The position numbers and the translations under genes are program-made. From contig DEJD01000025.1 of NCBI GenBank assembly GCA_002353215.1, positions 1 through 6,717 on the forward strand: a DNA stretch of 6,717 nucleotides, written 5' to 3'. The stretch's first letter is position 1. Every line of letters begins with the position of its first letter. Under the pieces are notes generated by a model, which saw nothing but the letters and a program-made list of their open reading frames with translations, was not told where the DNA came from and did not search any database. Origin of the DNA: Prevotellaceae bacterium UBA2757. GTDB taxonomy: Bacteria; Bacteroidota; Bacteroidia; Bacteroidales; Bacteroidaceae. Positions 1 through 6,207 of this stretch are shown in pieces.

Positions 1-858
1 ACAAAACTGAATGCAGACCTCGTACTTGCCAGCGACCCTGATGCCGACCGTCTCGCTGTTGTTTGCCGTGTCCCTAAGGGCGAATGGTGCATCCTCAATG
101 GTAACCAGACTGCTCTCATGCTCTCATATTATATTATAGAGAACAAAAAGAAACTCGGTCAGCTCAAGGGCAACGAATTTATGGTTAAGACCATCGTAAC
201 CACAGAGACCATCGCAGAAATAGCAAAGCGCAACAACGTAGAAATCCGCGATGTATATACCGGTTTCAAGTGGATTGCACGCGAAATCAAACTCTCTGAA
301 GGAGTCAAGAAATATATCGGTGGTGGTGAAGAATCATTCGGTTACCTCCCATTCGACAAGGTTCGCGACAAAGACTCGCCAGCATCTATCTGTCTGCTTT
401 GCGAAATCGCTGCATGGGCAAAGGACAACGGCATGACTCTCTACGACCTGCTCATGAAGATTTACCTCGACTACGGTTTTGCATACCAGAATGCTATTTC
501 TGTTACAAAACCAGGTAAGTCTGGTGCTGACGAAATCAAGCAGATGATGGAAGACTTCCGCAAGAATCCTCCTACACAGCTTGGTGGCAGCCCTGTTGTA
601 TGCATCAAGGACTACAAGACACTCAAGCAGGTTGCAGACGGAAAGGAAACTGCTATCGACATGCCTGCTACAAGCAACGTCCTCCAGTGGTTCACTGCTG
701 ACGGCACAAAGATTTCCGTTCGTCCTTCTGGTACAGAACCGAAGATCAAGTTCTACGTTGAAGTAAAGGGTGAAATGGAATGCGCTAAGTGCTACGACGG
801 AGCTGTCAAGACTGCTAAGGACAAAGTTGATGCAATCAAGAAAGACCTAGGCATCTGA
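1..858 (+). CDS. Phospho-sugar mutase (phosphoglucomutase/phosphomannomutase superfamily), 3' part
   Basis: The reading frame is open from base 1, so the gene begins upstream; 285 codons are visible, about half of the usual ~580 residues of the large bacterial/PGM2-like members. The enzyme moves phosphate between C1 and C6 of a hexose in the cytoplasm, supplying sugar phosphates for glycan and nucleotide-sugar synthesis. Visible motifs, numbered from the window start: the Mg-binding loop SDPDADR (11-17), the domain-3 segment TGFKWI (87-92), the sugar-binding loop GGGEESFGY (107-115) and the phosphate-binding loop RPSGTEPKIKFY (241-252) in the C-terminal domain. The phosphoserine active site would lie upstream. 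The first internal ATG (118) is not the start, because the metal-binding loop precedes it in frame. The stop is TGA, followed by a hairpin terminator. The superfamily is certain; glucose versus mannose preference cannot be told from this part. Confidence 0.95.
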   Translation, partial: TKLNADLVLASDPDADRLAVVCRVPKGEWCILNGNQTALMLSYYIIENKKKLGQLKGNEFMVKTIVTTETIAEIAKRNNVEIRDVYTGFKWIAREIKLSEGVKKYIGGGEESFGYLPFDKVRDKDSPASICLLCEIAAWAKDNGMTLYDLLMKIYLDYGFAYQNAISVTKPGKSGADEIKQMMEDFRKNPPTQLGGSPVVCIKDYKTLKQVADGKETAIDMPATSNVLQWFTADGTKISVRPSGTEPKIKFYVEVKGEMECAKCYDGAVKTAKDKVDAIKKDLGI

Positions 859-885
859 TTTGCATTTTAAATCAGCTTCTCTAAT

Positions 886-923
886 ACAACTCCCGCATTT
901 TTTTGTGGGAGTTGTTTTATTTT
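886..923 (+). terminator. Rho-independent-type terminator of the phospho-sugar mutase gene
   Basis: A 12-bp inverted repeat (ACAACTCCCGCA at 886-897, TGTGGGAGTTGT at 904-915) pairs fully apart from one G-U wobble. The loop is six T, and the T-rich run TTTATTTT follows. It begins 27 nt after the mutase stop codon and separates that gene from the regulator unit downstream. Confidence 0.88.
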
Positions 924-1035
924 GCACAAAAATAAAAACAATAAAATCCGACCTTTTGTTAAATAAAAGAAGAAAAATTGTAAAGATTTTTTGCAAATTC
1001 TTCCTCTTCCATGCCATTATTGTCAAATTTTATCC

Positions 1036-1043
1036 TACCTTTG
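1036..1043 (+). promoter_or_regulatory. Bacteroidetes -7 promoter element for the AraC/reductase unit
   Basis: TACCTTTG fits the TAnnTTTG consensus used by the Bacteroidetes primary sigma factor. It lies 33 nt before the regulator start codon. No good -33 TTTG element is seen at the usual ~20 bp spacing, so strength is uncertain and an activator may be needed. The same 12-mer TACCTTTGCACA recurs at the promoter at 2471. Confidence 0.65.
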
Positions 1044-1076
1044 CACAAGTTTTTTGAGTAGAAAAACAAAACAACT

Positions 1077-1943
1077 ATGGCAGAACAGTACAAAATACAT
1101 CCTATGATAGCTCAACAGGATGAAATTGAGCGCAGAGGAATGATGGTATTCGATGACATTCGTCGTATGCCTTTGTATGATGAGCCATATACATCACCCA
1201 TGACAACCATCATTCTGACCCGTCAGGGATGGTTGCGCACAGAATACGATATGCGTCCTACCGTTTTTCAGGAACACACCATCACAGTGATTACTCCCCA
1301 CCGTATACTTTGCGTCAGAGAATCCTCCGGGGACTTCCAGTCAACGGTAATCATGCTCTCAGCTACATTCTTGGAACGCCTGCGCCATTTGTATTCCGAC
1401 ACTTATCGGAGCATAATGCACTTCCGCAATCAGCCCGACCTCCAGTTGAGCGACAGACAGTTTGAAGTCATCATTCACATCTTCAGTGTACTCTCCGACA
1501 TATCCATGCAGAACATTCCAAGTCAGAGCGATATGCAGGGCGACCTCCTGAAAATACTCTTCCAGATGTTGCAGGAATACCGCATAAGCAACGAAAGCAA
1601 AGAAGATAGTCTAGTACCTCGCGAAGAACTCTTCAGCCGTTTCTACAAAGCCATAGAGGAGCACTTCCGCGAGAGCCACGAAGTACAATACTATGCAGAT
1701 CTTTTCGGACTCACTCCCAAGCACTTTGCTGCAATCATAAAGAAGCAAACCGGCATCAAGGCACTCACATGGATAAACAACTATGTGATGATTCAGTCGA
1801 AATCTATGTTGCGCCACATGCAACAGATGCCAATACAACAGGTTGCCCTCCAGATGGGATTCAACGAACTCTCAGCATTCAGTCGTTTCTTCAAGACCAA
1901 TGAAGGAGTCACCCCATCTGAGTACAGAGAAAAAATAAAGTAA
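1077..1943 (+). CDS. AraC-family transcriptional regulator
   Basis: This 288-residue cytoplasmic DNA-binding regulator has the classic AraC layout. Residues about 1-170 form a variable N-terminal part, probably a cupin-like sensing/dimerisation domain with no recognisable ligand signature. Residues about 185-288 form the double helix-turn-helix domain. The first HTH is around 203-226 (VQYYADLFGLTPKHFAAII). The second is around 252-284 and contains the family hallmark GFNELSAFSRFFK followed by G-x-TPSEYR. Length matches typical family members. The ATG at 1077 follows an A-rich leader without Shine-Dalgarno, normal for Bacteroidetes. The gene ends 7 nt before the sulfoxide reductase gene, so the two are almost certainly co-transcribed. 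Its targets are unknown; autoregulation, or control of the neighbouring heme operon, is possible but not shown. Confidence 0.93.
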   Translation: MAEQYKIHPMIAQQDEIERRGMMVFDDIRRMPLYDEPYTSPMTTIILTRQGWLRTEYDMRPTVFQEHTITVITPHRILCVRESSGDFQSTVIMLSATFLERLRHLYSDTYRSIMHFRNQPDLQLSDRQFEVIIHIFSVLSDISMQNIPSQSDMQGDLLKILFQMLQEYRISNESKEDSLVPREELFSRFYKAIEEHFRESHEVQYYADLFGLTPKHFAAIIKKQTGIKALTWINNYVMIQSKSMLRHMQQMPIQQVALQMGFNELSAFSRFFKTNEGVTPSEYREKIK

Positions 1944-1950
1944 ACGTACT

Positions 1951-2424
1951 ATGTCAGAAGAATTAAACATATCCGAAGGCAGCAAAACAGAAAAATATGC
2001 CACACTTCTTCCGCAGATACAGTCTGTGGTTAGTGGCGAACCAGACATGATTGCCAACATGGCAAATATTGCGAGCATGCTTCATGAGACATTCCATTTC
2101 TGGTGGACTGGCTTCTATCGTGTTATCGATGGAGTCTTGGTGCTGGGTCCCTTTCAAGGTCCGCTTGCCTGCACCCGAATCAAACGCGGCAAGGGAGTTT
2201 GCGGCACAGCATGGGCTGAACAGCAGACAGTTATCGTTCCCGATGTAGATGCCTTTCCCGGTCACATAGCCTGTTCCAGTCTCAGCCGAAGCGAAATCGT
2301 GGTTCCGGTAAAACGTAATGGCGAGGTAATCGCAGTACTGGATATCGACAGTAAAGACTTGAACACCTTCGATTCGACAGACCAGAAATACCTCGAACAA
2401 ATCACTCAAATACTTACATCCTGA
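1951..2424 (+). CDS. msrC: GAF-domain free methionine-(R)-sulfoxide reductase (fRMsr/MsrC type)
   Basis: This 157-residue cytoplasmic single-GAF-domain protein should reduce free (not protein-bound) methionine-R-sulfoxide, repairing oxidised methionine with thioredoxin-type reductant. The family signatures run in order: WWTGFYRV (51-58), LGPFQGPLACTRI (65-77), GKGVCGTAWAE (80-90), VPDVDAFPGHIACSS (96-110), RSEIVVPV (113-120) and VLDIDS (129-134). Cysteines 74, 84 and 108 are spaced 10 and 24 apart, the same as the three redox cysteines of the E. coli enzyme (84, 94, 118). The cysteine in HIAC is the expected catalytic one, so the protein looks active rather than a GAF sensor relic. A serine follows HIAC where aspartate is common. 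The gene starts 7 nt after the AraC regulator stop and should share its promoter. The alternative reading as a non-catalytic GAF sensor is unlikely given the intact cysteines. Confidence 0.92.
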   Translation: MSEELNISEGSKTEKYATLLPQIQSVVSGEPDMIANMANIASMLHETFHFWWTGFYRVIDGVLVLGPFQGPLACTRIKRGKGVCGTAWAEQQTVIVPDVDAFPGHIACSSLSRSEIVVPVKRNGEVIAVLDIDSKDLNTFDSTDQKYLEQITQILTS

Positions 2425-2447
2425 ATGTTTATACCTAAACTTGTGTA

Positions 2448-2478
2448 TTGCAAGAAGGCGAAAAGAGCCGTACCTTTG
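2448..2478 (+). promoter_or_regulatory. Promoter of the heme-uptake operon
   Basis: A TTG (2448-2450, within TATTGC) stands 20 bp before TACCTTTG (2471-2478), matching the Bacteroidetes -33/-7 arrangement. Transcription should begin a few bases after 2478, leaving an untranslated leader of about 50 nt that is A/T-rich and lacks a Shine-Dalgarno sequence. No convincing Fur-type palindrome was found around it by eye, so iron or heme control is not demonstrated. Confidence 0.75.
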
Positions 2479-2536
2479 CACACAATTTAGGAAACAGCAA
2501 TAAGTTTTAATTTTTACATACAAACAATCATTCATT

Positions 2537-3460
2537 ATGAAAAAATCAAACATTAAGCTATTGAGCTTGTTATTTGCAGCATTCACAATGACTGCAACAA
2601 TGGTTTCTTGTGGTAGTGACGACAACAAGAGCAATCCAGAAACAAACACTGGAGGCACTGAGGGCAGCAGTTCAAGTACAGTAAGTTTCTCCAAATTATC
2701 AGGATGGGGAGTAGTACAATTTGCTTATTCTACCATGTACGATGCCAACGAGAAGATAGAGATAAGAAAAGGCCAGAAAACCGTTAACGGCACTACAGTA
2801 TCATTCGACAGCCTTTATTTCACATCTCCTATGTGGGGTACAGGTAAGTTTGACCTCACCACAAAAACCGGTTCCCTTACTGTACCACGTCGCAACCCTC
2901 AGACAATGGAACCCATGGGCGAAGCCAAGACATACGATGCAACAGTAACAGGCTCATCAAAAGAAGGACAGTTCGTATTCACAATTCCAGCACTCATGCA
3001 GGGTGGTACAACCATCACCACCATTATCGGAGGAATGCCAGTAGCAGTAGAAATATCAAAGACTTACGACATCAATTCATATGTTGACAATGCCAGCAAC
3101 TACTTCCAGCCAAAATCCTACGCCACTTCAGGCGAGAAAATGGTCATCGTTGCCAGCCCGGAAAGCAGATACGTGAAAGTCAACATAGAGTACACTTCTA
3201 AGTCAACTCCATCATGGGGCACATACGTATTTAAGAATATTGAGGTAGATATCAACTCTGACAAATATACATTATATGGTGACGGAACAGCTACAATCGT
3301 AAACCATAATAACAATACCACAAAAGAATATACTGCTACTATCGAAGCAAGCGTCATGAACGGCAAGATTACAGGTAAAATCAGCATTCCAGTCATGGGT
3401 GGTATCACGATCCACCTCAACCCAGAGGATTTCGATACTGTAGTCAACAGCGGAAACTAA
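2537..3460 (+). CDS. Surface-type lipoprotein with two related beta-rich halves, first gene of the heme-uptake operon
   Basis: This 307-residue predicted lipoprotein has a basic N-terminus (MKKSNIK), a hydrophobic stretch (8-21) and a lipobox MVSC with the lipidated cysteine at 25. GSDDN follows the cysteine, resembling the Bacteroidetes lipoprotein export signal (acidic residues just after the cysteine), so surface display is likely. A low-complexity linker (about 30-50, rich in S, T, G, N) precedes a beta-rich body. The body seems to hold two related halves: SP-x-WGT (97-102) then K-x-Y-x-AT (131-136) with G144, and TPSWGT (224-229) then K-x-Y-x-AT (263-268) with G276. The pattern resembles calycin-like lipoproteins of Bacteroidales, but I cannot name the family firmly. 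It lies 7 nt before the HmuY-like gene and right after the operon promoter, so a role in heme or porphyrin capture is inferred from context only. Confidence 0.8.
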   Translation: MKKSNIKLLSLLFAAFTMTATMVSCGSDDNKSNPETNTGGTEGSSSSTVSFSKLSGWGVVQFAYSTMYDANEKIEIRKGQKTVNGTTVSFDSLYFTSPMWGTGKFDLTTKTGSLTVPRRNPQTMEPMGEAKTYDATVTGSSKEGQFVFTIPALMQGGTTITTIIGGMPVAVEISKTYDINSYVDNASNYFQPKSYATSGEKMVIVASPESRYVKVNIEYTSKSTPSWGTYVFKNIEVDINSDKYTLYGDGTATIVNHNNNTTKEYTATIEASVMNGKITGKISIPVMGGITIHLNPEDFDTVVNSGN

Positions 3461-3467
3461 TAACAGA

Positions 3468-4163
3468 ATGATATTCAGTAAGAATATAATCAATAAAACT
3501 CTATGCATACTGGGAATAATCCTCTTCGGGGGATTATTCTCAGCCTGCGATATGTTGGGTGGAATTTACGACGACACACTCGACGGAGGCAACCCGGAAA
3601 ATAAAGACGCAGAAAACACAACTACTGTCTCTTCTATATATCTGGATGCACGCAGCTACACCCAATGGATATATATCGATTTGCACAACACAACACCGAC
3701 AACTACAACCTCCGAAATCAGTCTCGACGATTATAGCGAAACAGGGAAACCTGCAAAATGGGATATAGCCATTCATCGCTACGACATCAAGACAAACGGA
3801 GCCAAAGCCATAATGACTTCATACAAAACCATTACAGAACTTGAAGCAGCAGGTTTGCCGACTAATCCCCAATGGGTAACAGATGAATATCTTGACGAAG
3901 CCATTTGGGTAGATATGTCCCATATGCTCGAAGGATACATCGTCTATGCACCAAGTTATAAGAACGTAGAAGCAAGCCGATGGATAAACGTCGATATCAG
4001 CTATATGCCACCTACATACACCACCAACACAAACGTAATACTCCTGCTGCTTGCCGATGGAACATATGCAGCACTCCAACTCGACGACTTCATGGCAAAA
4101 GACAAATATCGCACCAAGGGCTATCTGACGATAAACTACAAATATCCAATATTCAAGCAATAA
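3468..4163 (+). CDS. hmuY: HmuY-family heme-binding lipoprotein
   Basis: This 231-residue lipoprotein has a signal peptide with hydrophobic core 11-24 and lipobox FSAC (cysteine 27). The mature part carries the HmuY family pattern: YLDARSYTQWIYIDL (58-72), then WDIAIHRYDIKTNG (98-111), then W147-VDM and the C-terminal strands LADGTYAALQL and KGYLTINYKYP. In P. gingivalis, HmuY takes heme from host hemoproteins at the cell surface and passes it to the receptor HmuR. Two histidines bind heme there, whereas several relatives in other Bacteroidetes use two methionines. Here Met116, just after KTNG, and Met150 or Met153 in VDMSHML are candidate ligands; His152 is a rival. ATG 3468 gives the full signal peptide. 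The gene follows the first lipoprotein by 7 nt, and its stop is 3 nt before the receptor start, so the three are translated from one message. Family assignment is from recognised motifs, not a search. Confidence 0.85.
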   Translation: MIFSKNIINKTLCILGIILFGGLFSACDMLGGIYDDTLDGGNPENKDAENTTTVSSIYLDARSYTQWIYIDLHNTTPTTTTSEISLDDYSETGKPAKWDIAIHRYDIKTNGAKAIMTSYKTITELEAAGLPTNPQWVTDEYLDEAIWVDMSHMLEGYIVYAPSYKNVEASRWINVDISYMPPTYTTNTNVILLLLADGTYAALQLDDFMAKDKYRTKGYLTINYKYPIFKQ

Positions 4164-4169
4164 GTTTTG
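4161..4169 (+). promoter_or_regulatory. Stop/restart junction between the hmuY-like and hmuR-like genes, with TTG start
   Basis: The sequence reads TAA GTT TTG. The upstream gene stops at 4161-4163 and the receptor begins at TTG 4167-4169 in the same reading frame, with one codon between. No ATG or GTG gives a signal peptide, and no Shine-Dalgarno is visible. Translation of the receptor is therefore probably coupled to termination of the upstream gene. Confidence 0.6.
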
Positions 4170-6137
4170 GAATTCAAGAGAATCACACATATTATCACAT
4201 TATTAGCACTGCTACCTGTAATTGCTCTGGCTGAAACTCTTCCTTCAGATCCAGCCGACACAGTCGTGTGGAACAAAAAGGATATGAACCTCAGCACAGT
4301 AGTTGTCACAGCTACACGCACCCCCAAAGCACTTGCAGATATACCTGTGGTCACCAGAGTCATCACAGCTGAAGACATAGAAAAGGTAGATGCCACAAAC
4401 ATAAAGGATATGCTCCAGCAGGAACTGCCCGGCTTGGAGTTCACCTATTCCATGGGACAACAGGTGCTCAATATGGGAGGGTATGACGGCAACAACATCC
4501 TCTTCCTTGTCGATGGAGAACGAATGGCTGGAGAGTCAATCGACAACATAGATTTCTCCCGTCTCGACATGTCAAACATCGAACGTATCGAGATTGTTAA
4601 AGGTGCAGCATCCACCCTTTATGGTTCTGCAGCAATGGGTGGAGTGATAAACATAATCACCAAGTCACCCTCCGACACATGGAGCGCAAAAGCACATAGC
4701 CGCTACGAAGGACAGACCCGCGAATGGCGTCATGGAGCCAGCGGAGATGTGAACATAGGCAAAGTCAACTCCCTCACATCAATTCAATACACCAATAACG
4801 ACTCCCTATCCCTTCGAGGCGAGGAATCATCCCTCAACACAGCATATGCCGGGAAGTCCTTCAACGTGAAGGAACGACTCATCTGGACAGTAAACGAAGA
4901 CTGGAAACTGACAGGCCGTGTGGGTTATTTCTTCCGCGAACGCAACAACAGCGAATTCAGTCACGAACGTTATCGCGACCTCAACTACGGAGCCCGTTCC
5001 AACTGGAACATCACTCCTCTGCAGAATCTTGAAGTAGCTTATAGCTTCGACCAGTACGACAAGAGCGACTTCGCCCTGAACACACATCGCGACATACGCG
5101 ACTATTCCAACCGTCAGAACATAGGTCGTGCCCTCTATAATGTAGATATGCCCTCATGGAACTCCCACCTCACTACCGGAGCCGACTACATGAATGATTA
5201 CCTCATGTCCTATCAGTTTGCCGACCAGGCCAAGAATCACACACAGAACTCTTACGATGCATTCGTTCAATGGGACTATACACCAAGCAAACACTGGAAT
5301 ATGATTGGCGGATTGCGTTTCGACTACTTCTCCGCCTCCCGGAAAGGTCTGCCTACATGGAAGATAGCAGCTATGTATAAGATTCGCAAACACAGCATCC
5401 GATTCTCCTATGCATCAGGATTCCGCGCTCCTTCACTCAAGGAACTCTACATGAACTTCTTCATGGGAGGTATCTTTATGATTTACGGAAATCCCGACCT
5501 TAAATGCGAAAACAACCATAACTTCTCACTTTCCTGGACCAACTATGGTTCGTTCAACGACAAACTGAAATACTGTCTTACTACCACAGGATATTTCAAC
5601 ATCTTCAACGACTACATCACTACAGCAAGTGTTACAGTTGACCAATACTCATATCTGAAATATATAAACGTAGCAAATCAGAAGATAGTAGGTGCAGATG
5701 CAACCCTTCAGTTGCATCACATCAACGGACTCGGCATGCGAGTATCCTATGCTTTCGTAAAGAATATTGTTGAAGGATCACAACCTGACCTTACAAAGGC
5801 TCGTCCCCACTCTCTCACCTGGCGCCTCGACTACGACCATCAGTTTACAGATTATTACGGAATCACAGCAACCATCTCCGGTCGTTGGCTTTCCCCTGTC
5901 GATGCAGCCGAATTTACCACTACCAGCCTGACCTCCATCCGTCAGCAGCACTACGAAGGCTACAACATCTGGAAAGTAAGTTTCTCGCAGCGGTTCGTAA
6001 AAGGCATATCACTCAACCTTGCAGTTGACAACCTCTTCAACTACATTCCGAAAAACTACTACCCCAACTCCCCCACCACAACAGGCACTACTGCCACCAT
6101 CGGAGTAGTCGTCAACATCGACAAATTCTTTAAGTGA
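4167..6137 (+). CDS. hmuR: TonB-dependent heme receptor, HmuR type
   Basis: This 656-residue outer-membrane receptor should import heme or hemoprotein-derived heme using TonB energy. The signal peptide (1-22) has a basic FKR and a hydrophobic core, with cleavage likely after ALA. A TonB-box-like stretch (LSTVVVTATRT, 42-52) leads into the plug: VITAEDIEKVDATNIKDML, LFLVDGERM (112-120), IERIEIVKGAASTLYGSAAMGGVINIIT (138-165). The 22-strand barrel fills the rest, ending VVNIDKFFK. The heme-receptor boxes FRAP (419-422) and NPDL (442-445) are both present. The usual histidine between them is missing; Met428, Met433 and Met438 lie there instead. Length matches P. gingivalis HmuR. The start appears to be TTG at 4167: the next in-frame ATG (codon 40) would remove the signal peptide, and the hmuY-like stop codon lies two codons upstream in the same frame. 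Confidence 0.9.
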   Translation: MEFKRITHIITLLALLPVIALAETLPSDPADTVVWNKKDMNLSTVVVTATRTPKALADIPVVTRVITAEDIEKVDATNIKDMLQQELPGLEFTYSMGQQVLNMGGYDGNNILFLVDGERMAGESIDNIDFSRLDMSNIERIEIVKGAASTLYGSAAMGGVINIITKSPSDTWSAKAHSRYEGQTREWRHGASGDVNIGKVNSLTSIQYTNNDSLSLRGEESSLNTAYAGKSFNVKERLIWTVNEDWKLTGRVGYFFRERNNSEFSHERYRDLNYGARSNWNITPLQNLEVAYSFDQYDKSDFALNTHRDIRDYSNRQNIGRALYNVDMPSWNSHLTTGADYMNDYLMSYQFADQAKNHTQNSYDAFVQWDYTPSKHWNMIGGLRFDYFSASRKGLPTWKIAAMYKIRKHSIRFSYASGFRAPSLKELYMNFFMGGIFMIYGNPDLKCENNHNFSLSWTNYGSFNDKLKYCLTTTGYFNIFNDYITTASVTVDQYSYLKYINVANQKIVGADATLQLHHINGLGMRVSYAFVKNIVEGSQPDLTKARPHSLTWRLDYDHQFTDYYGITATISGRWLSPVDAAEFTTTSLTSIRQQHYEGYNIWKVSFSQRFVKGISLNLAVDNLFNYIPKNYYPNSPTTTGTTATIGVVVNIDKFFK

Positions 6138-6143
6138 AATATA

Positions 6144-6164
6144 GTTAGGAGTTAGGAGTTAATT
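6144..6164. repeat. Short 7-bp direct repeat GTTAGGA, two copies plus a degenerate third
   Basis: GTTAGGA occurs at 6144-6150 and 6151-6157, followed by GTTAATT at 6158-6164. The block lies 6 nt after the receptor stop codon and has the same period as the heptamer array that follows it. Function is unknown. Confidence 0.8.
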
Positions 6165-6165
6165 C

Positions 6166-6207
6166 TCAATTATCAATTATCAATTGTCAATTATCAATTG
6201 TCAATTA
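6166..6207. repeat. Six-copy heptanucleotide tandem repeat TCAATTR
   Basis: Six uninterrupted 7-bp units run TCAATTA, TCAATTA, TCAATTG, TCAATTA, TCAATTG, TCAATTA. Only the seventh base varies (A or G). The array fills the space between the convergent receptor and pectate lyase genes, and its last unit contains the TAA stop of the lyase on the minus strand. There is no clear hairpin terminator for either gene here, although the CAATTG units are palindromic. Similar AATTG-rich heptamer arrays are, from general familiarity, seen between genes in Bacteroidetes. Confidence 0.88.

Noticed and set aside
860..1057. Short plus-strand frame of 65 codons between the mutase and the AraC gene
   Set aside because: It covers the terminator hairpin and the -7 element, and its product is a low-complexity translation of A/T-rich intergenic DNA.
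2427..2440. Possible hairpin GTTTA/TAAAC just after the sulfoxide reductase stop codon
   Set aside because: The stem is only 5 bp and A/T-rich, with no T-run after it, so it is too weak to call a terminator.
2425..2536. Riboswitch or Fur box in the heme-operon leader
   Set aside because: The leader is short (about 50 nt) and A/T-rich. I see no conserved aptamer-like structure and no clear palindromic operator.
1963..2694. Long open frame on the minus strand (243 codons) across the reductase gene and the heme-operon promoter
   Set aside because: It is antisense to a gene with strong family motifs, runs through the promoter and lipoprotein start, and its translation is cysteine-rich with no recognisable domain. 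It is a shadow frame.
6166..6207. CRISPR-like array
   Set aside because: The units are 7 bp with no spacers between them, so it is a simple tandem repeat.
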